From assembly GCA_039679375.1 (NCBI GenBank), contig JBDKVA010000102.1, positions 14,640 to 78,639 of the forward strand: 64,000 bases of DNA, read 5' to 3'. This stretch comes from JBDKVA01 sp039679375 (GTDB lineage Bacteria; Bacillota; Clostridia; Acetivibrionales; DTU013). The notes beneath the pieces were generated by a model, which worked only from the letters and a program-made list of their open reading frames with translations, did not search any database and was not told the DNA's origin. The translations under genes were made by a program, and so were the position numbers. Positions 26,950 through 36,857 of this stretch are shown piece by piece; position 1 is the stretch's first letter; every line of letters begins with the position of its first letter.

Positions 26950-29900
26950 CTATGTTTCAGCCTTCGTACCAGCTGCCTCCCGCATTAGCTGCCAAAGCTC
27001 GTCCTCCTTCATATCAGGCACGATGCGGTACCTGTTGTCCCGCAAGGATGTGTCAAACTGGCAGACAGAGCTGAAACTGCAGTACGTGCAGGCCGTCACC
27101 GTACGTTTTTTGTATGGACTGATGGCAACATTCCCATTCAATATTTCACTTCCTATGGAAGCAAGGGTTTTCCTGACATAGCCGCACAGCACGTTAAACT
27201 GATCCTTTGTGGCGGCTGATGACCTGCCCAGTGATCCATCCTTATTGATCCGCGCCGGGATAATGAGCGAATCGCCAACGATCTGACTGTCCATTTCCCT
27301 TACAAGCTTCACATCCGCAAGCACGAGCCCTTTCATCCTCAGCTCACGCATAATGGCCTTTTCGATTTCCTCCCCGGTACTTTCCCTGTCACACCGGATC
27401 AACGGATCATCCAGCCTGAAATACAATATCCCGGCAGGAAGCATGTTACGTTTACCCCTCTGTCCGTTATCACTATCTGCCAGCCCATCCTGTTCATCCA
27501 TCGCCAGCACAGCGTCCAGATAGGTGACCAGCTGCAGCTGGAGGCCATAATAAACATCCGCCAGCTTGAGCGCCTTATTCCCGGATTTGTAATCAATGAT
27601 CCTGAGATACATACCGTTCTCGTTTTTCATTGTATCAATACGGTCAATCCTGCCTGTCATTTTAATGCATTCCCCTGACGGCAGCTCGATCGTTATCGGA
27701 GGATACCTTCCGACGTCCCCAAATTCAACTTCATAGCCGGATGGCTCAAAACTGCTTCTCTCTATGTGTTTGCCGATCAGCATGATTGCCTTTAAAACAG
27801 TCCTTTTCAGCCTGTCCGACAAATAAAGATATCTCCTGCTGCTTCCAAGGACGCCGCCCCCTTTTGCGGAAAGATGCCCTTCCACCAGCTTCGAAACCTG
27901 TCCGGCGCACCATTGCCTGTCAAGCCCCCGCCAGCTGATTCCGCCTTTAACAAGCAACCTTGAGAATTCATCGATCAGCTGGTGCATGAAGGTTCCCGCA
28001 TCGACCGGATCAAACCGGAACATCCGCCTTTCTCCAGCCTTCAGCCCATATTTTACGAAATAGGTGAAAGGACAGGACGCAAAGGACTCCATGCGGGAAA
28101 CACTTGTAGACACCGGCTTCCCATAAAGCTTGGCAGCCCTGTTCCCTGTGAGCCGGTGTGCCTGATTTGTATAACCCAGTCCGTTTATGACACCGGCGCA
28201 TTTTTCCTTCCATTTCTCATTCCCGGAAAACCATTTATATATAGCCTTCCATCCATCATGGATGCTTTCTCCGTCATACCGCCTGCGAAGCTGTGCGGCA
28301 AGCTCATCAAAGGCCGGTTCCGGCGCTGCCGGCTGCGGCAGTCCATTTTCTTCAGAGCTAGCTATTGTGCTTCGCACTATTTCCAGCGGAAGGATCCTCT
28401 TTATCTCCGAAATGAGCCTGGACGGCCGTAAAGCCTTACCATCCCTGTCCGCCGCAGGATAACTCAGCCATAGATACCTTGACGATGTTGCGAGAGCCAT
28501 ATAGACCATGAACCGCTCTTCAAGGCATCTGTTCTCTGTTTTGCCTGCCAATTCCAGCCCAAGCTCGTCCAGGCTGTCCCGGTCCGTATCCGAAAGCAGC
28601 CCCTCATCTCCCTTGCCGCCTGGAAAAACGCCGTCATTGGCGCCAAGGATATACAAAGCCTTGATATCATGGCATCTTGCCCTTTCAATACTGCCTGCAA
28701 GCACCTGGTCAAGCGCCGGAGGAATAAGCCCGATCTTATGCCCTGCAAAGCCTGCCGCAAGTATTTCTGAAAAACGCCCGGATCCCATTTCCTCCTCGCC
28801 AAGCACTTCTACAACCTGTGAGAACACATCCATGACAATATTCCATACCTGGCGGTATTCATCCGACTTGTCGAGAAGGCCTTCGGCAGCAAATTTCCTT
28901 GAAAGTCCGTCTATTTTCTTATCTGCGCCGGTCTCACACAATAATTCAAATAATGCGGTGCAGAACACAACAGCGCTGGTCCCTCCTTTTGTCTTGCTTC
29001 TGAAGGATTGCAGCGGAGCAGCCAGCTGTTTCCTGGCTGAATTGATCCTTACGAGTTTCTCAGCCTCCTGCTGTAAAGGCCCGCCTTTCCTGCTTGCCGG
29101 CTCAACAGGGTAATCCCATTCATTCTCACGGGTCCAGGCATTTCCCCTTATCCCGTTGGCCAGCACATAGTTTTCAAGAAGATCCAGATCCTCTCTTTCT
29201 ATGCCGGTCAGTCCAGTTTTTGCATATCTGAAAACTGCTTCATATGACCAGCTGTTTGTGAAAATATCAAGTACTGAAAGGATGAAAACAATAAGCGGAT
29301 GTCCGTCGATATTTCTTTTGCCGTCGAAAAAGTAAGGTATGCCATATCGTGTGAATACGCTTTTAACGATGCTCCTGTAGCTTTCCGGGTTTCTCATTAC
29401 CACGGCAATATCGCGGTACCGATAGCCTTCATCCCTGCAAAGCCTGATAATATCGCACGCTGCATTCTCCACCTCAGAGTGGATGTTTGCGGAAGATGAC
29501 AGTTTAACATCACCGGTATATTTATAGAACTTGCTGTAGGGGTATTTATAAATGTTCCGCTCCAGATGGCCAAGCTCCTCTGAAGCTGCAAACCTTGGCA
29601 GGCAGGTTTTTACGGCAGCTCCCATTCCTATCGCCGCACTGTCTGCCGCAGCATCTGCCGTTCCAAGCGCAGCAGGCCTTTCTACCGCAATCCCGTCTGA
29701 TGCGGCCAATCTGCAAAGTTTCACAGCCGTTTTCCTGACCGGTGCAAATGCCATTGCTGCGCCGCAATCCGGCTCATCTGAAAGGCAATCCGTGCAAAGG
29801 CAGACATTCACACGTGCTGCCTTCTTGAGCAGCTTTCCAATTACCTTATATTCCTGGGGTGTAAAGCCCGAAAATTCATCAATCCATATTTCTGCACCAT

Positions 29901-30483
29901 CGAACTGCGTTGACCAGTCCAGCTTTTTACATAATTCAACCAGATCGTCGTCTGCATCCATATATCCTTCATGCAGCAGTTTCTCAAATTCCGTATAAAC
30001 CAGTGCCAGGTCATGCAGCTTATCCTTCAGCGGCTGCCCGTCTTCAAGCTTTTCCATGGCTTCAAACAATTTTTCAGGCGAAACATCATATCGTTTGAAT
30101 TCGGTAATAGCGTCGGACAGCACATCAGTAAAACCTTTCCGCAGAGCGGCTTTTGAGAATATCTTCAATTCGCTTCCCAGCCTGTCCATCGTTTTGAACA
30201 GCAGCATGCTTTTCCCGGCTGCGTTAAGATGGCGCTTCGATATGCCTCCAACCTCGCTGAACACCCTGAATGCCAGCCTTCTGAAGCTAAGTACCTCAGC
30301 TCTTAAAACACCCGGTGATCCGGCAGTCCTGGCCAGGTTTTTCTCTGCCTGAAGCGAAAACTGCTCCGGTATGATAAGTATAAGAGGATGCGTTCCCCCG
30401 GCATCGAGTTCATTTTGCATTTCTTTCAGGCAGAAGGCCGTCTTGCCGCTTCCCGCCCGTCCATATATGATTCTTAGCCCCAT
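26950..30483 (-). CDS. addB: ATP-dependent helicase/nuclease subunit B
   Basis: 1,177 aa from ATG 30483 with GGAGG five bases upstream; the longer reading to 30612 lacks a ribosome site. Walker A GRAGSGKTAF at the N-terminus, C-terminal nuclease motif IIDYKSGNKALKL, and the iron-sulphur cluster formed by an upstream Cys (ASCPFTYF) and the C-terminal CTYCSFSSVC. AddB provides Chi recognition and the 5'-strand nuclease. Overall length and domain order match Clostridial AddB. First gene of the addB-addA operon. Confidence 0.93.
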   Translation of the reverse strand: MGLRIIYGRAGSGKTAFCLKEMQNELDAGGTHPLILIIPEQFSLQAEKNLARTAGSPGVLRAEVLSFRRLAFRVFSEVGGISKRHLNAAGKSMLLFKTMDRLGSELKIFSKAALRKGFTDVLSDAITEFKRYDVSPEKLFEAMEKLEDGQPLKDKLHDLALVYTEFEKLLHEGYMDADDDLVELCKKLDWSTQFDGAEIWIDEFSGFTPQEYKVIGKLLKKAARVNVCLCTDCLSDEPDCGAAMAFAPVRKTAVKLCRLAASDGIAVERPAALGTADAAADSAAIGMGAAVKTCLPRFAASEELGHLERNIYKYPYSKFYKYTGDVKLSSSANIHSEVENAACDIIRLCRDEGYRYRDIAVVMRNPESYRSIVKSVFTRYGIPYFFDGKRNIDGHPLIVFILSVLDIFTNSWSYEAVFRYAKTGLTGIEREDLDLLENYVLANGIRGNAWTRENEWDYPVEPASRKGGPLQQEAEKLVRINSARKQLAAPLQSFRSKTKGGTSAVVFCTALFELLCETGADKKIDGLSRKFAAEGLLDKSDEYRQVWNIVMDVFSQVVEVLGEEEMGSGRFSEILAAGFAGHKIGLIPPALDQVLAGSIERARCHDIKALYILGANDGVFPGGKGDEGLLSDTDRDSLDELGLELAGKTENRCLEERFMVYMALATSSRYLWLSYPAADRDGKALRPSRLISEIKRILPLEIVRSTIASSEENGLPQPAAPEPAFDELAAQLRRRYDGESIHDGWKAIYKWFSGNEKWKEKCAGVINGLGYTNQAHRLTGNRAAKLYGKPVSTSVSRMESFASCPFTYFVKYGLKAGERRMFRFDPVDAGTFMHQLIDEFSRLLVKGGISWRGLDRQWCAGQVSKLVEGHLSAKGGGVLGSSRRYLYLSDRLKRTVLKAIMLIGKHIERSSFEPSGYEVEFGDVGRYPPITIELPSGECIKMTGRIDRIDTMKNENGMYLRIIDYKSGNKALKLADVYYGLQLQLVTYLDAVLAMDEQDGLADSDNGQRGKRNMLPAGILYFRLDDPLIRCDRESTGEEIEKAIMRELRMKGLVLADVKLVREMDSQIVGDSLIIPARINKDGSLGRSSAATKDQFNVLCGYVRKTLASIGSEILNGNVAISPYKKRTVTACTYCSFSSVCQFDTSLRDNRYRIVPDMKEDELWQLMREAAGTKAET

Positions 30484-30740
30484 GATTGCCTCCAAAATTA
30501 TACCCGCCGAATAATAAAAGTTAACGGGGCGACAATGTATATAGTTTATTCTATCATACGGTACCCGAATAGTGAATAAATTAGGCAAGACTCCGCTATG
30601 TTCCATAAACACAAAAAGAAAGGTTGCTCATCGCTTCCTTCCTTTTCACAAACTTTATAAGCAAAAATATTAAGTTTGAACCTTACTCTACTGACTCAAG
30701 CGTTTATATACTCTTAATTTCCTTATTTCATATTCTATCG

Positions 30741-30887
30741 TCAAGCGATCTTCTTCAGTCCGGTCGTATCTTCCTCGTACAAATTTCTGGCTGAATCAAA
30801 ATTCTTAATATCGGTGTACCCGATCAGCTTCATTTTAGGACTTTTGTCGATATAAACAAAAGAATAATTGCCGCTTTTCTCTTCCAT
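30741..30887 (-). CDS. Small conserved-looking protein, 48 aa
   Basis: ATG at 30887, stop at 30741. The peptide starts MEEKSGNYSFVYIDKSPK, then KLIGYTDIKNF and a C-terminal TGLKKIA; soluble, mixed charge, codon use like neighbours. GGAAGG lies about 12 nt upstream, a bit far. No family recognised. Stands alone between addB and the ECF module. Confidence 0.45.
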   Translation of the reverse strand: MEEKSGNYSFVYIDKSPKMKLIGYTDIKNFDSARNLYEEDTTGLKKIA

Positions 30888-31215
30888 AAATTATATCATC
30901 CTTCCTGCAATGAATTCTACATAACTTTCTATTAATATTATACCACAGTTATGCAATAAATGCTGCATATTTTATAAATATTTTTAATATTTGCAGGATA
31001 ATATTCAAATATCTGTTTGTAGGATATAAATGTCAAATCTTCATTTCCAGTAAACAGGCATGCCAAACATGTTTCAAAAACTATGATAAAATCGAATAAT
31101 ACTGTAGTGAAGAAGCTATCCGGCATAACAGGTAAAATTATTTTTTGAACTCATGTCTAAAAAGGGGAAACTTATACGGATATATATAATAGAGAAACAG
31201 CATTGAGGTGAAGAA
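30888..31215. other. Intergenic region upstream of ECF sigma gene 1
   Basis: AT-rich, noncoding. GGGGAAACTTATACGG (about 31162-31177) followed by ATATATATAAT resembles an ECF-type promoter with an AAACTT -35 box; an AAACTT-plus-ATATAT pair with the same spacing lies before the other ECF sigma gene (minus strand, about 35240-35275). This would fit autoregulation. Confidence 0.35.
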
Positions 31216-31758
31216 ATGAAGGACGAAGATATATACCGGCTAATAAAAGCACGTAATCAGGATGGACTGTCAAGACTCTTTGACAAGTATGGAAAGCTGA
31301 TTATTTATATTATAAAGAATACCGGCTGTTCCGATGAAGAGGACATATCGGAGTGTGCAAGCGATATCCTGTACGCTGTATGGAGGAGAATCAATAAGTT
31401 TGATGAAACTAAATCGTCATTTAAAACCTGGGTTATTATTGTGGCGCGCGGTTGTGCTATTGACTATTTGAGAGAAAAACGCAAATATAAAAACCTGATT
31501 TCTATGGAAGATATAAAGGAATTTTATTCGGGCGAGAATGTTTTTGAAATAACAGATTATAACGAAATAATAGGATTGCTACAGGAACTGCCTCCTCCGG
31601 ACAATGTTATTTTTTACAGGCGTTTTGTTTTAGGTGACAGCGTGCTTGAAATTGCAAAGCTTCTCAACCAAACAACAGATAATATCTATAAAAGAATAAC
31701 AAGAGGAAAAGAAAAACTTAAGAATCTGATGACGGGGGAGGGATTTTGTAATGTCTGA
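31216..31758 (+). CDS. ECF-type RNA polymerase sigma factor 1
   Basis: 180 aa with sigma-70 region 2 (LFDKYGKLIIYII...SSFKTWVIIVARGCAIDYLREKR) and region 4 helix-turn-helix (LEIAKLLNQTTDNIYKRITRGKEKL). It directs RNA polymerase to a small regulon when released by its anti-sigma factor, the next gene, which starts 8 bp before this stop. GAGGTGAAG precedes the ATG. The signal is unknown. Confidence 0.88.
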   Translation: MKDEDIYRLIKARNQDGLSRLFDKYGKLIIYIIKNTGCSDEEDISECASDILYAVWRRINKFDETKSSFKTWVIIVARGCAIDYLREKRKYKNLISMEDIKEFYSGENVFEITDYNEIIGLLQELPPPDNVIFYRRFVLGDSVLEIAKLLNQTTDNIYKRITRGKEKLKNLMTGEGFCNV

Positions 31759-33184
31759 GAATGATAAAAGGTATTTAGATGATTTTGTAAAAGATCTTGA
31801 TGTAACCGGGCCTGACATTGACAGCAGAATGAAACATCGAATCCTTGATAAAACATATAAAAAGCTGAGATATGGATGGTTTTCTGTAAGAAACATTGCA
31901 GCAGCCTGTTTACTTGTATTTGCAGTTTCCGCAATGATCCCCAATACACCGGTGAATGCGTTATGTCAGAAAATATTTTCTTTTATACCCGGAGTAGGCG
32001 TAGTTCAGAGTAATAAAGGCAGCGGTGAAATAAAAAGCGTTTTAAAAGAACCGGTTAAGATCACTGACGGTGATGAATTTATCGAAATCAAAACAGCCTA
32101 TGTTAAAGATAATACTCTGAACGTATCAGCTAAAACTAACGTCGGAGCAATTGATGCAGGTGAATTCAAGGATGCGGCAGAATTAAAAAAATTCTTTTCC
32201 GGAGAGACATCGCCCGAGATTTACCTGTTGAGCGGCAATGAAAGACATAAGTCCATTCAAACTCAAAGGAGCGGCCCATCCTTTGAAACAAGGGTATATT
32301 CAATTAATGCAGGGTTCACTTTAAACAATGATGACTTAAACATGCAAACCTTTAAATTGGAGTTGGAAGGCTTTGATAAGACAGTTGAAATCAAAATGTC
32401 GCCTGCCGAATCAGGTACAGTTCCCCAGGACTTAGGGAGAGTTGCAGTTATTGACGATGTTATGGTATTTGCTGATATCAACAGGACGGGTAATGCTCTA
32501 GAAATACTGCTGAGTGCTGTTGCACCCAAAGAATATAATAACATCAGATTCAGCCTTTTTGATATCGAAAAAGAGCTGTTTCAAAACGGCGTGTATATAG
32601 TTGATGAAGAGGGCAGCGTATACGAAGCCGACGATGAAATGAGAAAACAAAACAGCAGCGATATGAATAGCTTTTACTTTAACATACCGCAGAATAAAAA
32701 GGGTCTTAAATTAGTTGTCCCGCAAATCTTATATACCAAGCAGTATTATAACGGTGATATTAAAATTAACATGCCGAAAAAGGGAAAAGATGCAGTAATA
32801 AACAGGCAGATAGACTTGAATGAAAGCACTGTTCAAATTGAAAAAGCATCCTTCATTCCGGCAAATGACCCATTACTGCCGGACGATTTCAAGCCTTTTG
32901 ACTGCCTGAAAATAGATGCGGGCGCCAGTAGGCAGAATAACTCCAGAGAGGTTATATGCAGGGTAATACCCGATATACAGGTTAAACGCAGCATGCAGTT
33001 ATCAGACTGGATGTCCGGTTATATTAGGGTGTCAAACAGCGTTAATGCCGAATTATGGAGCAGAAATAAGCAACGCGGATATTCAATTGTACAGTTCGAA
33101 AATATGGATAAAGCCGGTAAGATCCTTCTTAACTTTGATGTAGAATGCGCAATGATCGGGCCATGGGAGATTGAAATAGAGTGA
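31751..33184 (+). CDS. Membrane anti-sigma factor, DUF4179-like
   Basis: 477 aa. A cytosolic N-terminus of about 45 residues binds the sigma factor by analogy; one membrane helix around residues 47-67; a large extracellular beta-rich domain with the motif PVNALCQKIFSFIPGVGVV just after the membrane. Topology and arrangement match the DUF4179 proteins that accompany ECF sigma factors in Clostridia. It overlaps the sigma gene by 8 bp and has GGGGGAGGG upstream. It would hold the sigma factor at the membrane until a surface signal arrives. Confidence 0.75.
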   Translation: MSENDKRYLDDFVKDLDVTGPDIDSRMKHRILDKTYKKLRYGWFSVRNIAAACLLVFAVSAMIPNTPVNALCQKIFSFIPGVGVVQSNKGSGEIKSVLKEPVKITDGDEFIEIKTAYVKDNTLNVSAKTNVGAIDAGEFKDAAELKKFFSGETSPEIYLLSGNERHKSIQTQRSGPSFETRVYSINAGFTLNNDDLNMQTFKLELEGFDKTVEIKMSPAESGTVPQDLGRVAVIDDVMVFADINRTGNALEILLSAVAPKEYNNIRFSLFDIEKELFQNGVYIVDEEGSVYEADDEMRKQNSSDMNSFYFNIPQNKKGLKLVVPQILYTKQYYNGDIKINMPKKGKDAVINRQIDLNESTVQIEKASFIPANDPLLPDDFKPFDCLKIDAGASRQNNSREVICRVIPDIQVKRSMQLSDWMSGYIRVSNSVNAELWSRNKQRGYSIVQFENMDKAGKILLNFDVECAMIGPWEIEIE

Positions 33185-33187
33185 AAA

Positions 33188-33221
33188 CCCACCCTTACCC
33201 TTATTTGAGAGTAAGGGTGGG
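33188..33221. terminator. Bidirectional terminator between the two ECF modules
   Basis: Perfect 11-bp stem CCCACCCTTAC (33188-33198) with GTAAGGGTGGG (33211-33221), loop 12 nt. TCCTTTCT follows on the plus strand and TTTTCAC on the minus strand. Only 60 bp separate the convergent anti-sigma genes. Confidence 0.85.
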
Positions 33222-33244
33222 GTCCTTTCTCACTGTACACTGTA

Positions 33245-34714
33245 TTATTTTTTAAGTTCCAGTTCTGTCTCTATTTCTGAAGGTATCAGATATCCGGGAA
33301 ACGCAAACTCCATATCGTAGGAGGCACGCTTTTCGACTTCGAATTCACTTATACTTTTTGAGATTTCTTTTCTACCCTGCGCATCAGGCGACCATGAATA
33401 GTTATCCCAACCGCTTGACTTCGCACCCTCATTATTCACAATATTCAGCCCTTGAAGCCTGAGTGTGTTATCATTCAGGTACTCAAACTTCACTATAAGT
33501 GTTCCTTCATTCCATGCTGCTTGAGTTATACTTATTTCTTCGCCCATGTACAGAAGTTTTTTGGGATATTGTTCATCCAGACTTAAAGTAAAGCTTCTGC
33601 CCTCTTCACTTCCTATCCTTATACCGTCAAAGCAGAAGTATAACTTTTCAGGCTGCCTGTCAAAATAGGTTGAGGGAACAAAATACAGTGTACTTCCATC
33701 AGAACTGTTGCTCCTCCAAACTATATCTCCACTCTTGTAAATGTTACCTTTTTCATCCTTTAAATGAGGGTTCTCAAAGCCGGTAAGGAAATAACCGTTT
33801 TCCATGTTAAAGCTTACATCAAGCTTCATCCTTGTCGGACTGATGGTAAGGCTGTTAATCATAATTTCAGTATGCTGCAGAACAATATTCCTGTTTTGGT
33901 TATATATAGTTGAAGGTTTAAACTCTGATGCATCAAATGCAAGCTGTATGTTTTGGAATGAATGAACCTCTTTATCTCCATTTTTAATCTTTAGCCCCAG
34001 GTTGATTACATCCGGTTCTTTTTTTATAAAAGCTGCCGCTTCGCCGGGATCAAAGGATTTTTCAACACTAAAGGCCAAGAATTCACTGTTTTGTTCATGA
34101 GAGGTCATGGTATATCCCTCATTATCAAAATCTTTAAAATCAAATTGTAAATGCAGATTATCCCTTCTATCCTCTAAAGAAACCTCTTCACCTGCCCTGG
34201 CTGGTTTATTACCATCCTGTACTGCAGGCGGCGTACTTCCCTTTTCAGTAAGCATACCGGCTATTTCAGGACCGGCCGCAACTACAGAAAATCTTAAGCG
34301 GTCTTCATCAAAAAATATATCGGTAATTTCAAGTATAAAGCCATCCTGTTCAACTGTTATAGGGCTGATACCTCCATAGCCGTGTTCCTGGGCATTCCTT
34401 ATACCTCTGTCGCCTCTCAGCCAGTCTACTACAGTTGCAAAGCCCGGGATTTCCGCTGCGTAGGATGCAATTACAGGACTGAACCGTATGCTGACTATAA
34501 ATGCAAGGATAAATAGAAACGATGCTGCAATAATATATCTTGCTGCCCGAATTGGCCGCTTAAGTGTGGAAATCCTTTCGTTTATTTTCTGTTCCAGCTC
34601 ATTGGGTACGACAATGTCATCCTTTTGAATATTTTGAATATACTGATCCAGCATTTTTTCGTCAGAACTTATTTCGCTAATGTTTTTGGAGTACATTTCA
34701 TTAATGCTTTTCAT
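33245..34714 (-). CDS. Membrane anti-sigma factor with DUF4179 domain
   Basis: 489 aa. Cytosolic N-terminus (1-56), one membrane helix (about 57-82), then a DUF4179 extracellular domain beginning with SYAAEIPGFATVVDWLRGDRG and a C-terminal immunoglobulin-like region. Starts 4 bp before the stop of the ECF sigma gene upstream (ATGA overlap), so the two are translationally coupled. Partner and regulator of that sigma factor. Paralogous in design to the protein at 31751-33184. Confidence 0.82.
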   Translation of the reverse strand: MKSINEMYSKNISEISSDEKMLDQYIQNIQKDDIVVPNELEQKINERISTLKRPIRAARYIIAASFLFILAFIVSIRFSPVIASYAAEIPGFATVVDWLRGDRGIRNAQEHGYGGISPITVEQDGFILEITDIFFDEDRLRFSVVAAGPEIAGMLTEKGSTPPAVQDGNKPARAGEEVSLEDRRDNLHLQFDFKDFDNEGYTMTSHEQNSEFLAFSVEKSFDPGEAAAFIKKEPDVINLGLKIKNGDKEVHSFQNIQLAFDASEFKPSTIYNQNRNIVLQHTEIMINSLTISPTRMKLDVSFNMENGYFLTGFENPHLKDEKGNIYKSGDIVWRSNSSDGSTLYFVPSTYFDRQPEKLYFCFDGIRIGSEEGRSFTLSLDEQYPKKLLYMGEEISITQAAWNEGTLIVKFEYLNDNTLRLQGLNIVNNEGAKSSGWDNYSWSPDAQGRKEISKSISEFEVEKRASYDMEFAFPGYLIPSEIETELELKK

Positions 34715-35220
34715 GCCTCACTAACCTCCAATCTGCTTTTAAGAACCTTAAGGTTGCCGTAAATCCTTGTTTTAACCGTACCTGTAGGCATATCCGTTGC
34801 TGCTGCTATTTCTTCAAGTGTATATCCCATATAGTACTTCATATAGATCAGCAGCCGGTCTATTGCCTGAAGCTGGCCTAAAACCTTGTTGAGATCCAGG
34901 TTTTCATCTTTATGGCTTAAATCAGTCAGCATAAAAATATCGTCCGCCAGATATTCAACCTTTTTCCTGTTTCTAAGCTGCAGCTTGCATTCGTTTATAA
35001 TGATTCGAATAAACCATGTTTTAAAGAACCTGGGTTCCTTTAATTTCTTCAGATTGCAGAAAGCCTTCTCTACGGCATCACATACGGCATCCATGCTATC
35101 CTCCTCGTTTCGGAGATAACAATAGGCAACCCGGTATGCCTGATCCCTTACCATGGCAATTATTTGTCCGAAGCTTTCACGGTCACCCTTTATGGCCTTC
35201 CTAACCAGCAATTCATCCAT
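34711..35220 (-). CDS. ECF-type RNA polymerase sigma factor 2
   Basis: 169 aa from ATG 35220, which has AAAGGAAG about seven bases upstream; the ATG at 35238 overlaps that ribosome site. Region 2 (VRDQAYRVAYCYLRNEEDSMDAV...FKTWFIRIIINEC) and region 4 (YTLEEIAAATDMPTGTVKTRIYGNLKVLK) are complete. Forms an operon with the DUF4179 anti-sigma factor and converges on the first ECF pair. Confidence 0.88.
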   Translation of the reverse strand: MDELLVRKAIKGDRESFGQIIAMVRDQAYRVAYCYLRNEEDSMDAVCDAVEKAFCNLKKLKEPRFFKTWFIRIIINECKLQLRNRKKVEYLADDIFMLTDLSHKDENLDLNKVLGQLQAIDRLLIYMKYYMGYTLEEIAAATDMPTGTVKTRIYGNLKVLKSRLEVSEA

Positions 35221-35318
35221 GTCACAACTTCCTTTCAAACATTAGATGCATATATGAGGCAGAAAGTTTTAATTTCTTCTTATTTACTCGACTTTTCCAG
35301 TGCAAATTTTCTCAAAAA

Positions 35319-35348
35319 GCGAGATTGCCACGCTTCGCTCGCAATGAC
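35319..35348. repeat. Fragment of the common GTCATTGCGAGC repeat
   Basis: The reverse complement begins GTCATTGCGAGCGAAGCGTG and continues GCAATCTCGC. From memory this resembles a short interspersed repeat found in many unrelated bacterial genomes. Imperfect inverted symmetry (GCGAGATTGC with GCTCGCAATG). Sits between ECF gene 2 and the EF-hand gene. Confidence 0.5.
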
Positions 35349-35505
35349 ATTATACACCCTGAATTGTCGTTAAAAATAAAACAAATTTATCTATCATTCT
35401 TTTCCATAACATGCCGATAAATATAGCAGTGGTAGTTCCGGTTACGGATAACCGGTTCAAACGCTCTTACATTCTTAACTCATATAATGCAGGGAGGCAT
35501 GGACT

Positions 35506-36633
35506 ATGAGAATAGGCAGTTCATCCATACAGCTGGCTGGAGCCGGCACATCCGTTGAAAGGCAGACAAAAGATGAGTCCCTTAAAATGTGGATAGGTAA
35601 TTCAAGACCGGTTTTCGCAGATGAAAATCCTGCAGGTCTTATCGTCGCACCCGAAACCGCTACCGCCAATGACAGTTCCGGAGTTACCCTGAACCTGTCG
35701 GCCGAAGGCAAGGCCGCCCTGGAAAAGCAGATGGCAGCGGCAGCAGCCGGAAACATCGAGGAGGAAGATGAGCTCTCCGAGCTGATCAGTGATAAAGATA
35801 AGCAAAAGATATTAATGCTTGAGAAAATGATTGAGGCGCTCACGGGCAAAAGAATCAAGTTTGTATTACCTGACATAGACGGGCTTGAAAAAATCAAAGC
35901 AAACGCACAGGTATTGCAAAGCGGCGGTCAGCTCCGATCAGCTGCTGTACAGCAGCCCAGCGGCTGGGGCATGGAATATGATCTGCATGAAACATACTAT
36001 GAAAAGCAGACGATGGGTTTTTCTGCAGAAGGTATTGTGAAAACAGCAGATGGGAGGGAAATCAGCATCGACCTTGAACTCAGCATGAGCAGGGAATTCT
36101 CATCACGCCTTGATATGTCCGTGCGTGCAGGTGATGCCGTGAGAAAAGTTGACCCTCTTGTTGTGAATTTTTCAAGCCCGGCAGCAAAACTTACAAATAA
36201 TAAATTCAGCTTTGACATCGATGCAGATGGCGACGATGATCAAATATCCTTTGCTACAGGCGGCAGCGGATTCCTCGCATTTGATGCAAACAATGACGGA
36301 ACCATCAACAATGGCTCGGAGCTTTTCGGCCCTCAAAGCGGTAACGGTTTTAACGACCTTGCCCAATACGACTCCGACAGTAATGGCTGGATCGATGAGA
36401 ATGATGATATTTACAGCAAGCTGCGCATCTGGACCAAAGACGAAAACGGTAATGACCAGCTGTTTGCCCTTGGCGCCAAGGGAATCGGTGCGATCTACCT
36501 TGGAAATGTCGCGACAAACTATGATCTGAAAACCGGCAGCAACCAGGAACTCGGCAGCATTGCCAGAAGCGGCATATATCTGAGGGAGAACGGTCTGGCC
36601 GGAACGATCCAGCATGTAGACCTGGCATTATAA
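35506..36633 (+). CDS. EF-hand-like calcium-binding protein of unknown role
   Basis: 375 aa. The C-terminal third has acidic loops DIDADGDDDQI, DANNDGTINNGSELFG and DSDSNGWIDENDD, which fit the DxDxDG-type calcium loops of EF-hand/VCBS-like proteins. The N-terminus is Ala/Glu-rich with a short coiled coil (about 60-115). No classical signal peptide, so the export route is unclear. GGGAGG stands upstream of the ATG, and a perfect palindrome CCGGTTA-CGGA-TAACCGG (35438-35455) may be a regulator site. Function unknown. Confidence 0.65.
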   Translation: MRIGSSSIQLAGAGTSVERQTKDESLKMWIGNSRPVFADENPAGLIVAPETATANDSSGVTLNLSAEGKAALEKQMAAAAAGNIEEEDELSELISDKDKQKILMLEKMIEALTGKRIKFVLPDIDGLEKIKANAQVLQSGGQLRSAAVQQPSGWGMEYDLHETYYEKQTMGFSAEGIVKTADGREISIDLELSMSREFSSRLDMSVRAGDAVRKVDPLVVNFSSPAAKLTNNKFSFDIDADGDDDQISFATGGSGFLAFDANNDGTINNGSELFGPQSGNGFNDLAQYDSDSNGWIDENDDIYSKLRIWTKDENGNDQLFALGAKGIGAIYLGNVATNYDLKTGSNQELGSIARSGIYLRENGLAGTIQHVDLAL

Positions 36634-36686
36634 GAGACAGCCTGGGAGTCTGCCCGGAATCAATGTGGGTTACCGCCCACAACCCA

Positions 36687-36762
36687 ACGAATGTACTCAT
36701 TGCCGCGAATGTGAAATTATTTTCCTGTTTTTTATTGCAATTTCGCGACAATAAGTTACTAA
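36687..36762. repeat. Dispersed 76-bp palindromic repeat, copy 1
   Basis: Matches 46937-47012 with six mismatches in the same orientation. The ends are imperfect inverted repeats (GTACTCATTGCCGCGAA with TTCGCGACAATAAGTTAC). No coding function. MITE/REP-like. Confidence 0.8.
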
Positions 36763-36857
36763 TGTATGCAGGAGTTTTCGAGCAGACTACCTGATACCGT
36801 CTGGTATTACAGGAATCCTTAATGTAATAGAGGATTCCTGTAAGTTATTCTGATGCT

